NCBI GenBank assembly: GCA_025738555.1 | Contig: JAOVFP010000003.1 | Span: forward strand, 186,001 to 250,000 | Length of the DNA: 64,000 nt | From: Cyathus striatus | Taxonomy: Eukaryota; Basidiomycota; Agaricomycetes; Agaricales; Nidulariaceae | Direction of reading: 5' to 3' | Position numbers and translations under genes: made by a program | The notes under the pieces: model-generated | The model's input: only the letters and a program-made list of their open reading frames with translations | Databases searched by the model: none | Told to the model about the DNA's origin: nothing | Shown: piece by piece, positions 1 to 11,863 of the stretch | Position numbering within the stretch: the stretch's first letter is position 1 | Layout: each line of letters opens with the position of its first letter

Positions 1-1420
1 AGAAATTGTTACATTGCTTAAAATCAATTATGTGGTATGCTAACAATTGCAAGACTCAGCACAGAGTGTTAAAATACATTAACATAAATACACCTATTGC
101 AATGCTAACTGCCAAGTATTAAGATGTATTGTGAAATTTCGTCCTTATTTATTAGCATTACATTTTGGACTTTGCATTAAGGCATTTCAATGCACAGTAA
201 TGCTTTGTGGGGCAAACTTAGTTTTCATGACATAGTACCTCGTGTAACTCACACTACTGATACCACAGACTATGTGACATTTTACAACACAATGTCTAAT
301 CACACTGATCCTCTAGGCTCTTGAGCCTTCTACTCGTCACTAACTTAGTTCCCATAACATAAATATATAACCCTTTTATTTAATTGAAAGGTGGTAAATA
401 TCACATTTCACATACAGTAAACAACCATCAAATGTGACAGAAAAAACATGATGTCATCATATCTCTTTACTCCCTGCCCCAATTTTTACAAAAGCTGTAT
501 GAGGAGATAGTGTAGTACTTCATGAATGTTACTGTAAAATATTTAATACATTGGATGAAGGGAAGGTGGTCAAATATGCAAAATGGTGGATGGGAATGGA
601 TTTTGATCAGCACCACATGGCATGACAGTCAATTATTTATTACGAAACCATTCAAAATTAGTAGTGCCGAAGTCCCGGATCAGTTTATAAATAAAGTTTT
701 GATATCTTGCAAGATGGTGAATATCACACAATCCGTAATTCTATAAAGATATGAGACACACAGGTCAATAACAATAATAGAAAATGTAGATTAGTGCTTG
801 TCCTCAACAAATATATACTTTAAGAGTGATTATTCCCAATTTTTTATAGCAATACAAGCCACAGAATTTTTGAAATTCACTAAATTATCCAAACCCCCCA
901 TTTTGTTTTGCATATAGTCCATCGGAATGTGAATATTTTGAATAGCTAATTTATGGAACATTTTTACAGTATGCTATTCCTTACTATTCAAAAAGAATTT
1001 GTGTAATAGGTGTAGATTATGGATCAGGAGAAGCAAAATGAGAAAGATTGTCATGCGATGCAGTGGTGTCATGTGTGATGGTGGAATACTGTATGTAAAA
1101 ATTACAAAATTATAATCAAGCTTTTAGTTTTTTCATTGTAGCAGTACTTACATCGGATGTACTTCAATACCCAAAGCCAATTGAGCGACGTGCCGAGTCG
1201 CTGAATGCTTGTTGGTTTTGTGTTGGTTGCTTGTTGGTGTGGAGTTGCCGGAAACATGCTGAATGATTATACCAACCGAATAGAGCTAGGTCAGGGATGC
1301 TGAGGTCAGATCCAGGTCCATATTCCAGCAATCTGCCACCTCTTGCTGATTTCGGTGTAGTGCTTCTAAGGGGAACAAAAACAAGGGGAATGCCATAAAT
1401 GGAAAAGTATACCTTGATCC
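1..1420. other. No recognisable gene; AT-rich, CpG-poor leader
   Basis: I see no coding exon with family resemblance here. The sequence is AT-rich with very few CG dinucleotides, like other old repeat layers in this window. One short open frame at 522-746 has no recognisable motif and no intron support. The block ends where similarity to the DUF6533 gene copies begins. Confidence 0.5.
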
Positions 1421-1424
1421 TTGA

Positions 1425-1935
1425 TGCACCTGTCTGCTGATCACAATAAACTCTGGGGTTATATCATGGAAGATGGAAGTCTAGTAAGGAAAGATTACCT
1501 ACCATAACATATTTTAGGTTTCATTAACATTTTCAACACTTGCATCCATTGCACATTTGAGATCAGCTGTGGCTATCCCAAGTATAGGATGTGTAGGATT
1601 TGCACCTCACGTCATTGCAAAGCAACAAACGACTTCTTACTGGTTTGCACTTGCTCTTCAAAGTATGTCAGTTCATTTGGTTTGACAATAAATGGCCTCT
1701 CAAATGTCATACTGTGGCTACATTATTTTTGCTAACCTTTTTCAGAGTAGGAAAGGACTTTATCGGAGACAGCGGAGGCCTTAAAAATGTTATAACGAGA
1801 AATAAAGTGGGTGTAGGTAAAGAAGCCCCACTGACTACCTTGGTTTTACATGACGGAACATTGTATTTCTTCATTCTCTTTGGCAAGTCAAAATACAATA
1901 AATATTCACTTGCAATATATATATACAATATTTAG
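1425..1935 (+). pseudogene. DUF6533 membrane protein, 5'-truncated copy A
   Basis: This is the 3' half of the same gene found at 11864, 17538 and 23764. An exon near 1518-1665 matches the transmembrane stretch with the SIGCVGFAP motif of the other copies. A second exon near 1703-1892 carries RDSGGL-like and LHDGTLYFFILFG residues; here GDSGGL replaces RDSGGL. DUF6533 proteins are predicted fungal seven-transmembrane proteins of unknown function, and a DGTLYF motif near the end of the domain is typical. The N-terminal exons and promoter are missing upstream of about 1420. The usual C-terminal exon (GSRLILKLRQ) is absent downstream, so both ends are lost. I infer a dead array relic. Confidence 0.75.
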
Positions 1936-2339
1936 GATCACAACTTATCGCAAGTCGAACAAAACGGAAGTAGTGGTGTCCAAGACTATCTACGATTACG
2001 GAATGGTTGATCACTTGCCGTCTAGTAATATCACAAGCTTATACCTCATAGATGGAGATTTCTATGGAAAGCCGGAGCACCATGCTTGAAGCCATCAGTT
2101 CAAATCAAATTCCGCGCTTCAGCAGCTCATTTGTCAATTAAGGATCTTGATTTAATATTCGGCTATTCATTTTCGGTTACGACAATTTGGTTAGTGCGCT
2201 TCGGGTGTCGGGAGTCAGGATCCTTCGTCAGGGATTCATATGTTCACCAGCTTACACTGTACTAATCTTATACCTTCCAAAGTAGACATGAATATGACTT
2301 TATACACATACATATTATGGTTTGAGGATGGGTATAAAT

Positions 2340-4510
2340 ATACCCCGTGCTCAAGCTCAATATACAGTGAATGTGTGTGAGCATGAAAAGAAATGCACTT
2401 CGCCTTCACACTCAAGCTTATACTCCACTGTATCTATATTCACTTACAGTTTTTGTGGTATAAGCACTAGTTTACTCCTCACATTCTCATAATACAAAAA
2501 ATGGGCATGAAGAAATCTACTTCTCGCATTCACAGTGAAATTTACATGAGTATGAATTAAATACATTTCAGTGTGAACATGACATTTAGTTTTACTCATA
2601 TTTACAGTACTTATTTTGAGTGTGAATATAATATATACTGTGCATTCACCCTCGGAAAATTTGGATGAGCACGAAATGGATACCCCTTTAACTTGGACCG
2701 ACTTCTCGATGCCCAATGCATGAGTTTGGGGTAACATGTAACCCACTCAATGCTATTTTACTCTCCAAGACAATATAATCGAGATTTGAGTGAGATTCAC
2801 CATGTAATACACCTGTGAAATCCCCAAAACACATGATTGCTTCATGTTCTCTTCCAAGAATTAATCCACGCTGTAAATCTGAAAACTTGGCTTGAAACAA
2901 TGTTCATCAGTGATCTGCTCATGAAAAGATAGGCTAGCTTTGCACACATTGTAAGGTAGTATTTTAATGTTGTTTGAACATAACAGGATTGGCCTGTTCA
3001 TGGGGGAATTGAATGCGAGGAGAAATAGGGGAGTGTGTAGTTAAGTAAAGGCTGGTTGACTTACATCCTCTGTTGGTGAGATTGTCATCTTGCATGATCA
3101 TTGTGTCCTGTGATCGAACTGTGCATTTACGATGTATTTAATGACATCAATCTGTGTATAAACTGCTCATAAATATATGGGTCAAGGGCACAGAGACAAA
3201 AGCCTCATATTCACATTCATTTTATTTAGTATGTCAAAAATACTGAGTGGCAGGTAGCTCTCAGTGGGGCAGGTAGAAAATTTCATGCATGCTCAGGGTC
3301 TACATGTGGAAATTCGACCCTGTGCGTGAATAATGTATACATGTGCATGAATAATATATAAGTGAGCGTGAAGCAATATATAAGTAAGAAACAATAGGCT
3401 GTCATTAATATAATATTATCCTAAGGACATGATACAGTGGGTGTATCTTAAAAATTAAATATCATATAGTAATGTTATCTCCCAAGCTAAGTGAGTTGAG
3501 CGTGAGCATAATAGATATTCCTATTCACACTCACGCATATTTACATTTACACTCGATTTAATTGAGTTTGAGCATTATCACACTCTGCATATTTGCATAG
3601 TATAACTTGTGCATAAGCGTTGATTCACACTTGCACTCGATTTACTCGAGTTTGAGCATGAGCATGATAGATATCCCTATTCATGCTCATGCATATTTCC
3701 AGTAACTTGAATATGAGCTATATATTTTACTCTCAATTTAGATGAGTTTGGCAGTAAGCACCGGTGGGAAGTGTTGAGCATGGATATTAATAGTGAGTAT
3801 GAACATGAGTGTGATATATACTGTATGACCACATATCCTTTAAATTGAGATGAGTGTGAGTGTGAATATATGTACCCCTGCCACATTCACTCTCAAGTTA
3901 TAGGAAAGCCTGCCATGATGCATTAGCCTGAATAGATATACTCATAATCAATTATTGAGAGTGAGCCACAATTTATGTGAATTTACTTTTATATTCATAC
4001 TCACTCTGAATTTAATCGAGTTTGAGCTTTAATATGAAGTGAATATACACCACATTGAACTGTACTGTATTTAGCAGTACTTACTACTCCTCCCATGCAT
4101 AAGTGAAACAAAAATGCAAAAGTGTCTTCTAATCTTATAAAAATAAATACTCACACTGTGAGCGTGAAGTAGAGACCTTGAGCATGAGTTGATGGATCAC
4201 GAGCATAAAAATTCACACCCTGTGCGTGAAATAAAATCTTGTGCATGATGTGAGCGTGTACGTTCCAACTTGAGTGTGAAATGTAAATTTTTTCTTTGAC
4301 ATTTGGATGCTTATCCTGCTTTAAATCTTTACTTGTGGTGACAATACAATTACAATAGTACTATACCAGTATATACATATATGTTTTACATTTAATTTGA
4401 CTCATAAGTAAGCCTTTACAAGTATAATAAATATCTTGAGTGTGACATGCTCACCTGCTGAGCATGAAATTTTGGCCTTGAGCATGGCACGCTCAATCAC
4501 GCCCACTTTT
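2340..4510. repeat. Degenerate GAGYRTGA-type minisatellite block
   Basis: Short units such as TGAGTGTGAA, TGAGCATGAA and TGAGCGTGAA, and their reverse complements TTCACACTCA and TTCATGCTCA, recur dozens of times in both orientations. Larger direct repeats are visible, for example around 3500-3545 and 3660-3701, both reading through TAGATAT-CCTATTCA. The open frames on both strands here are by-products of the repeat. No gene is seen. Confidence 0.7.
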
Positions 4511-4519
4511 GTGCATGCA

Positions 4520-5577
4520 TGGTAAAAACTAGGTGCCCCTCTCAGTGTACCATACACATATTTAATATGTTTAAATTATGGTGAATGACATTAACTGTGA
4601 GCCAGAATAACCGCTGAGCACTGATTATTTTAAGAGGTCACATTAATAACAAGTTTCTGAGACTATGACCTAGCTGGAAATATTGAATCCTCAGTGTACA
4701 AAATGAGTGATAACAGGCAATCTCTTAAAAATGTCATTAGAACTACAGCATCGGTCAATGAATAGATATGGATTATATTTAATGTGAGCTTAGTGAAGAA
4801 GTGTAGGGTTGACTGGGTGTACCTGGTCAGAGATAATGCGAGTGCGTCGGTGTGTTCTAACATGAAAACGTTAAAGGAACGAAGTTAGAATGTGAATATG
4901 ACGAGAGAGAGAACTTCAGAATGAAGTTCCAGTGTGAAAATGAGACAGCGGGAGCATATAGATCAATATGATCGATGGTTAAAGCATAGAGACAGTGTGT
5001 TAAAGTTAGAATCCAGGTTTGAAATGGTGTAAGAGTTGATAAAAGGGGCTGTAGAAAATTATAGCAACTTACTGTATACAGAATAAAACTATCAAACCTA
5101 ACATGAATAAGTTACTATGAGATACCAGTGAACAACAAGCTTGGAGTAAATAATGAAAAATAAATTAGATTAACATAGCTGAATCACACTAAATAAATGG
5201 GAAGTAGCTCAGGGAGTCCATAAGAGGGAATAGTGTTTTGTTGTAGAGTTTCTGTCAAAGTTCAGGGTCTGGCTTTGCAAGCGGTGGCGGAGTGGCCTTG
5301 ATGTGTCTAAATGTACCTTGGGGTTGAAATTTGGGTACAATGTCAGACGAATGTGTATATTTTGAGGAAAATGAGGGACAGGGAGAGTGGGGAGGTGAAG
5401 ATAGGTTGGGGCGAGCAGAATGCATATGGGCACATCAAGTTTCTGCATGATCTCGTTGATTACATATTCCAATTTTGGAAGGTTAGAAATGGATAAATGT
5501 TTGTTAATTCCCACCTATTTAGATAATTGACTGAGTATTCACAAAAAACTACATATGTCCCAAAAATTTGAGAGGTC
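4520..5577. other. No gene recognised
   Basis: CpG-poor sequence between the minisatellite and the TA-target element. Two overlapping opposite-strand open frames near 5209-5514 have no recognisable motif and look like chance frames. Confidence 0.45.
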
Positions 5578-5579
5578 TA

Positions 5580-6785
5580 CAGTTGAGGACAGTCAAAGCC
5601 AACAAATTTTATAACTCAGCTGCATGATTTTTTATGAAAAAACTAACTTCATATTTGGATTCAGAGGCCTAAAATACATTAGAAAAGGTGTTTTGGAAGT
5701 TATTCCCATGATATTTGAAGGTGGCCAAAATTTTCGGAGAAAAAAATGATTTGTATGTACATGTTTGGACACTATTAGGCAAGGCAGTGGCTATATTTAC
5801 TGTGATCAATTGCTTCCATAGCCTCCATTGCTGCATTAGACACCCCTCTATGCTGCTTCTGCTGCCTTTCCAGTGAGCCCTATACAATATGCATCCATAA
5901 ATCGCCATGTGCAATTGATAAACCATCAAATTACATCCACTGGGCAAGCATCAAGATATTGTAATGCAATATTTTTGGCCTCCTGGAAGGTCTTTTTGTC
6001 TGCTTCACAATATCTGTATTTACATCAGCCCCAATACTAGACTATTTTTTAAGTGTTATAAGCTTTAATTGCATGAAATTCTCACCATTTCAATAGGGTT
6101 AAGTCAGTGCTTGATCTTCTATTTCCCAGTTCACTTGCAGGCTGTCTAATACAACTGAATCTTCATCCACTGCCTGATCAGCTGGGAGATCTGAATCGAT
6201 AATTTGAGCACTTGGAGTTGACACTCCTTCACTTGATACATCTGAAGGGGTTGGTGATGCTTGAGACAGATTTCTTAGTCCAAGCATATTAGGCTTGTGT
6301 TTCTTTGATGGATGACTTCAAGGACAACTCATGGTGGTGGTGGAATGAGTTACATTGCAATTGACATCTTACAGTACTTATCTTGTTGTATTTAGCAAGT
6401 GTGAAAATCAGTCAGATAGCAAATATAGCATCTTATCTCGCATCATTGTTCCTATTTGGCAGTTCACACCATGTACAGATGCAACTTTTGTTCAATTTTT
6501 TGCTCAACACCCACTCAATATAATGTCTTAATATATTGGAATCATTAATAGTACATAAAAAGGAGTCTATTGGCGCTTTTTTTATGAATTTAACAGTTTT
6601 TTTTATGGTTGGCCAAATTTTTTGGGAAAAAAAAATCAAATCCTATTTTTAGAAGGAATGGCTCATAGGATCATCACGAAAATTGTATAAAATGAAAGCT
6701 ATTTCAAGTAGCTTTCATTCCCAAAGAAGTCCGAGGCCAAAAAAAATCATTTATTTTTTTTGCTGACTTTGATTGTCCTCAACTG
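5580..6785 (-). mobile_element. Tc1/mariner-like element, 1206 bp, TA target
   Basis: The terminal inverted repeats read CAGTTGAGGACAGTCAAAG on the left and, reverse-complemented, CAGTTGAGGACAATCAAAG on the right. TA dinucleotides flank both ends (5578-5579 and 6786-6787), the usual target duplication of this superfamily. Minus-strand open fragments at 5669-5947 and 6099-6287 may be transposase remnants, the latter acidic and Ser/Thr-rich, but I cannot place DDE residues. At 1.2 kb it is either non-autonomous or internally decayed. Confidence 0.75.
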
Positions 6786-6896
6786 TACTTTAGAAGGTAA
6801 GTATATGATTCGTGCAATGTAGGCTAGTGAATGCGTGAACCCCGACTCCTGATGCCCAGAGCACGCTAACCGAATTTTCGTAACCGAAAACAAATA

Positions 6897-7931
6897 CTGT
6901 CGGCTATCAGGAACTCGGTCACACCTGGAACCCGGTCACAGTTCATCCTCCAGCTTCCACATCAGCCATTTGTGCAAATTTTTGATACAGTACAGTACAT
7001 TGCTATAATATCTATATAGTGTATAAGTATTTAGATTGCTAATCTCTTGTACATTGAGAAATTCAAAACTTAGTTGACCGCTATAACTAAAAATGGCTAA
7101 ATCTAAGATGCAGATTCCCACACTCTAGAAGGATGATAATGCTGCAGCCGTATGCAGCGCATCCAAAGCATACAATCATGCTATATATCTATTTTAAAGC
7201 CCCCTGTATTGATTTGTACTACTTCATAAATCTTATTTTCACTCGTTTCTATACTATTTCACCAATCTATACATCAGAGTGGTACAAAGAAGCAGTTTCA
7301 AGGTGTACATTGAACTGTTTGTATCTTTCATAAATGGTAGAAATATGATACAAAAATTATAAGGCAGAATACATACAATAATTGCATTATTATTCAAGCT
7401 TTAACGTAATTTTAGCTATTTTATTTTGTTTAGAAACTGTAGGTCTATCCAGAACCTCTACTTTTCATTTTTTCATCCTAACATATCAAAGATTGGATGC
7501 CTCAGGCCGGATCAAGCACTGTAGTTAATCATTATAAGTAGAATAAATATTGGTTAATATTTTACAGCCGTTTCTGAAGTATAATGTGCAAATTCGTGGC
7601 TTCAAACATCGAAATCATTGTTATTCATGGAACGAAGATGATATTTAGTTGTTAAGTCCGATTAAGTCCGGTAAGCTTAGTTCGGCTGCTAGACAAGCCC
7701 TGATATTATTAATAAGGGGTGGCCGAGTTCCCGGTTTTTCCACTTTCTGAGGTCTCGCGACAAAAATATTCGTAACATCTCATAGAATACTTCAAAAAAT
7801 GCGATTAAAGTTGGAAATAGTTCTATACAAGGTCTTCTATGTAGCACATGTATTTTATTCTAATTCACAGTCTTTAAAAGTTGGAAATTTTGAATTTACG
7901 CTAATGTGACCGAGTTCCTGTGATAGTACAG
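6897..7931. mobile_element. TA-target transposon, 1035 bp, TIR with AGGAACTCGGTCACA
   Basis: Both ends are CTGT-N-CTATC followed by AGGAACTCGGTCACA in inverted orientation. TA flanks lie at 6895-6896 and 7932-7933. The uninterrupted sibling arm at 2061-2219 (reverse complement GAATAGCCGAATATT) confirms insertion at a TA. A second CGAGTTCCCGG motif lies near 7728. Minus-strand frame 6936-7121 has no recognised domain. Probably a Tc1/mariner or pogo-type non-autonomous element. Confidence 0.7.
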
Positions 7932-8036
7932 TAGCCGAATATTAAATCAAGATCCTTAATCGGCGAATGAGCTGCCGAAGTGCGGAATTTGATTTGAACT
8001 GATGGCTTTGAGCGTGGTGCTCCGGCTTTCCATAGA

Positions 8037-8389
8037 TTTCAAGTATAGCGTAAACCCATAGGAAGATTAACTCTAGAAGCTTCCTCTCGCATGCGGCCAT
8101 TGCAACTTAGACTTCGAAACTTCTATAACGAAATGATAGCTGACAAAAATGCGCGCAATCAAACATGCTTAGTGGTCCTACAGTCCTATTGACTGTGCGA
8201 GGCTATGCCAATTGTGCGACGTTTGATGCTACAGAGAGGTTATTGGTGAGGAATAAGACTTTCTGCATTAGCGGGATGTAACAGTGAAATAGTGTTGGAT
8301 AAGATCTGAGAGATACAGATCAGGAAGGGAGGACGTACTTTGAGATTCTGGGGTGGTTTGAGATATTTTGGAATCAACCCTGCAACGTC
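8037..8389 (-). repeat. 3' flank of the Lon unit, repeated at 59.5-59.9 kb
   Basis: The block starting CCCATAGGAAGATTA is closely matched at 59545-59880. On the minus strand both contain a SQTTPE-Q-STSS peptide in an interrupted frame, so a second degraded gene may lie downstream of Lon. I do not recognise its family. Confidence 0.5.
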
Positions 8390-10970
8390 GCCAACTTCTC
8401 ATTAGACACCATCCTTCCATTTCTTTACGGCATAGCGGTAGGACCAACTCGTAGTCCTTGCGTAGTCCTTCAGATCGTCGGGGGTAATAGGGAGATTCGT
8501 TTTGAGGTTTGTTGGCCTTGAGCTAGTTGCTGGGGACATTGGTGGTAGAGGGAGCTTCGCGTTCGACTGCGGCAGCTGCAGCCTCTGCGCTCAGTTCACC
8601 TTCCTTAAGCATCTCACCGAGATCCTGGATTAGCTTCAATGCAGCTTTGCGATAGATCTAAGGACATCGTCAGTCTGGGCCCATACATGAAGCAGAAAAC
8701 GCACCTTGTTGATATGTTTCTTCGAGTTACGAACACCATTCTCACAACAGTAGTACTTACTTGATCAGAATATCGACAACCGCTTTGTTGAGAATGACGT
8801 TGGCACTACAGAGACTGTTGGCCTCCTTAGCTTGAGGGCAGAGGTAGCGGGAGGCAATGGCACACCTCCTCTGACACGTAACCACGTAACCTGAGACTTC
8901 GAGGACCTCCATACGATCGAGCAGCACTGCAAGAGTGGTGTCGAGGTTGTTGGCAGTCCAAACGAACAAGACACGAAAGATCTGAGAGGTCGATGAGGAC
9001 GTCCATGCTACGCAAATCATCAGCATACACAAATACGAAGAAAGAAAGAACACACTAATAGTCGAGGAAAGCGCTGTTCTGCTCGGTATCGAGTATCTCC
9101 AACAACGTACTGGCAGGATCGCCGTTAACATGCCCCTTCTAATCTTATCCACCTCATAAATCAACAGCAACAGATTCTCCGTGCCCACCCTCTTAAGACC
9201 CTGTATGATCTTTCCAGGCAGCACGCCGACATACGTTCTTCTATGTCCTTTAACCACTATTGCGTACGTTAAGCCGCCCACTGAAAAGCGGAAGAACTAC
9301 CTCCCCAGTGCGCAAGAGATAGATAGGAACTCGAGGATACGCAATTTGACATCTGAGGCTGTAGTGGTCGTCGAGGACCCTTTGTGAGTGCGTGATGGAG
9401 TAGTTTTCGTGGGGAGTGACGGCACCATAGGATCTAAGCTGCGTTAGTATATGAAACGATGGAGGAGAGGGAAGGGAAAGGGCATACTAAGGTGAGCCAA
9501 TCGAAGTACCTAATTCCTCATCATGTTCACCCCACCCGCAGACAGCTCCAGCTTCTGCAGCTTCGTCAACTCCTCACCGAATACCTTCCTCCCATCGTTT
9601 TCCATCCACAGCTTCTTGATATTCTTGAACTACTCCATTAGGTATTACTCGTATTGGCATTTGACGATCTGGGAATCGACGTCTCGGGAGAGTTTATATT
9701 GGAGCTGAGCATTGAATAGTTCGTTTTCGAGGATGGAAGAGGGGTTCGCAGAAGCGGTCAGGGACGGAGAGAGATTCGAGTATGTCTTGGAGTTCTTCGG
9801 CTCTACTGGGACTGCTGCGATATTCTAAGTAAAGCGAAGAAAGAGAGAGAGAGAACATACTCGTAGGTTCCCTGACCATTATCTCTCCTTCCTCGGTCTA
9901 AGGCGGGGGCCTAACGAGCAGCGTAGGAATCGCAAGTGGCTCGACGGTCTCCTCCCTGTCCAGATCCGTCTCATCACCAGCCCTAACGAGTTCCATAATA
10001 AGAATCCTCCAATGCGGGTACAAGACATCCGTGAGCCCTGCCTCATCCTCGCATTCAGCGTTCTTGATGACTGCAAAAGCGCTCGTGATTCGAGCGAAAA
10101 CACTAATGAGGTGGACTTGGTCGAGGTAGGTAACGATATCTGCACGGGGGTTCAGTGTTGGGATCTCTGAGGAAGAATGCGATGAGGTAGAGGAGTTGGC
10201 CTTGTTTCATCATTCCTTTGAGGGCTGGGTGATGACTTTTTAGAAGCCTAAGAAGAGGGAACGGTGGGCAATAGGGAGGGCGAGGGTCGTGACATGCGAA
10301 TGGTGTAGCTGATTGTTTTGCTATTCAGCCAGGGAATGGGGGGGAGATGAGGGTAGTTTGGGGGTTGAGTCTAAGGGGGGTGCTTAGTGTTTGACTTTGG
10401 GCGCCTTGTAGGAGTTGGCTGAGGAGGAGGAGGAGAAGGAGGAGGAGGAGGAGGGTGTGGAGTCGTCTTTCATCCCAACCTCGTCTTCGTCGACGTCTTT
10501 CTTCTCGTCTTCTCTGTTGCCCTCGTTCTCCGGTGCATTAGGCGTGCATCGCATGTGATTCAAGAGGTTGTCAGCACGCGCAGGACTGTGCTACGTAAGG
10601 ATGTTCCTAGCCCGGGGATGGGTACGTTGAAGAGGCTATAGCCTAGACCTGCTGTCGTAGTTGAAGCAAAGTTGAAGTACCCGTTTCGTCCCATAGGTAG
10701 CCTTGTCCCTGACATGATAGCCTAGAGAATGAACAGCGGTAGGAAGGAGAAATGTAACACCCAAGGGCGAGGATGGGGACAGGAGGATGGAGGCGGGAGG
10801 ATGGAGACGGGTTGGTAGTAGATTGTAGGAGGGACGCGGAGAAGGGGGGTTAGGGGTTGACGTGCATTGATTACAAAGCACGGCGGCTATACCTGCTTGA
10901 CTCAGCGCTCGTCTTGCGCTCATCCTTGGGCGTTTGTTTGGCGCTCGCATCGTCGTCCCGTACTAAACCT
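8390..10970 (-). pseudogene. Mitochondrial Lon protease (PIM1-like) pseudogene, copy 1
   Basis: Reading leftward: an Arg/Ala-rich presequence-like start (MSARRALSQAGIAAVL, near 10920), an acidic linker with poly-Ser, the Lon N-terminal domain, then AAA+ pieces. Recognisable are HENYSITHSQRVLDD, GHRRTYVGVLPGKIIQ, a Walker B equivalent LLLLIYEVDKI (the usual Asp is Tyr), and IYRKAALKLIQDLGE. Introns of 48 nt (9008-9055) and 47 nt (8658-8704) are preserved. The Walker A segment is deleted near 9300. A single-base frameshift follows the second exon start, a TAAG insertion lies near 8757, and no Lon proteolytic Ser-Lys domain is found. Lon normally degrades damaged matrix proteins; this copy cannot. 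It is head to head with the DUF6533 gene at 11864. Confidence 0.85.
10420..10456. repeat. (GGA)n tract in the Lon poly-Ser linker
   Basis: A run of GGA/GAG triplets corresponds on the minus strand to the serine-rich linker in front of the Lon N-terminal domain. The equivalent tract is longer at 20550-20600, so this microsatellite varies between copies. Confidence 0.7.
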
Positions 10971-11811
10971 GTCTAATTCATGTCTAAGTTCTACCGATAA
11001 AAAAAATTCTACTTTCCAGCTAAGATTTCTATAAAACATAGTTATACGAGAATGAAGCAGATTACTCAGTTACTCATTAAATGAGCTAATTAAAAGATAA
11101 CATACATCGAAACCCGAGCCAAGTTGTTCCCAGAGCGATTACTTGCTTAGACCTTACGCAAGATGTGAATGCAAATATGATAGTTACCTTTGAAGGCAAG
11201 GGTAGATATCTAATCTATGATACATACTGTGCGATCAATTGATGTGAAGTTTCATTCCATTCCTTTTACCTCTCTCCTTCCCTTCGAGTCGCTCATATTA
11301 TGATGCCTCATGACAGGGATCATTTACTGTCTCCAAATCTCCCTGTAGTTAGCGCTTGAAAAATGCCTTGAATATTGCTGTTACTGAAGGTGTGTCCTTA
11401 TGTAAGTATCTTACTGCAAGTTACTGGTATTTTATTTTCGAATCTTACGAGGATCGCTATCAGATTCTCAGGAAAATTGTTTATGTCCTTAGTAGTAATA
11501 AGTACCTGCAGCAATGGTACCTTGTAAGCACGTACTAGTACTGCATCAGAAGGCCTGGACCTGGGTAACATTCAAATGAAATCAAAGTTTTGGAGTGATA
11601 GTACATTGATAATCAGTGAAGAGATGATCAATTCAGGATACATGTGCATTTTGCGTGCATTTCATGGGAAGCTTCGTGCGAAGTCATGTACTAGGTACAG
11701 ACATATATTTCCGCAGTTCAAGATTTCGCCGTTGTTCATGACATCAGAGATTGTGTCTCATGAAGGATTAGCACTAAACTATTAATACATATAGGCGCCT
11801 GTTGTATTCCG
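10971..11811. other. Divergent intergenic region between Lon and DUF6533
   Basis: About 0.85 kb that is repeated upstream of every DUF6533 copy (for example 16770-17480 and 23040-23710). Conserved stretches include CTTACGCAAGATGTGAATGC and GGCGCCTGTTGTATTCCGTA. It lies between two divergent genes and so probably held a shared promoter. The small frames inside (11356-11538, 11576-11785) are not conserved in the other copies. Confidence 0.55.
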
Positions 11812-11820
11812 TATATATAT
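11812..11820 (+). promoter_or_regulatory. TATA box of DUF6533 copy B
   Basis: TATATATAT lies about 45 bp upstream of the ATG at 11864. A TATA run at the same distance and in the same context (GGCGCCT, about 20 bp further up) is present in copies C, D and E. Confidence 0.6.
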
Positions 11821-11863
11821 GAGCCTTGGTGTCGGACGCTTACAATCCTATCAGCAAAGCAAT

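Larger units (their letters stand above)
2061..8036. mobile_element. Inverted-repeat element with nested insertions
   Basis: Left arm 2061-2219 matches the reverse complement of the right arm, which is split into 7932-8036 and 6841-6896. Both ends start TCTATGGAAAGCCGGAGCAC. A 1035-bp TA-target transposon splits the right arm, and the intact left arm shows the empty site. A second transposon (5580-6785) sits just inside. The remaining interior is non-coding and mostly degenerate minisatellite. No target duplication is clear at the outer ends. The element separates a DUF6533 relic from the first Lon copy, so it inserted into the array. A weak variant of the terminus (CTATGGAAAGCCGGA) recurs at 63964-63978. 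Confidence 0.7.

Noticed and set aside
1707..1928. Minus-strand frames across the DGTLYF exon, also at 18679-18882 and 24919-25146
   Set aside because: Recur only because the plus-strand exon is conserved; they are its antisense.
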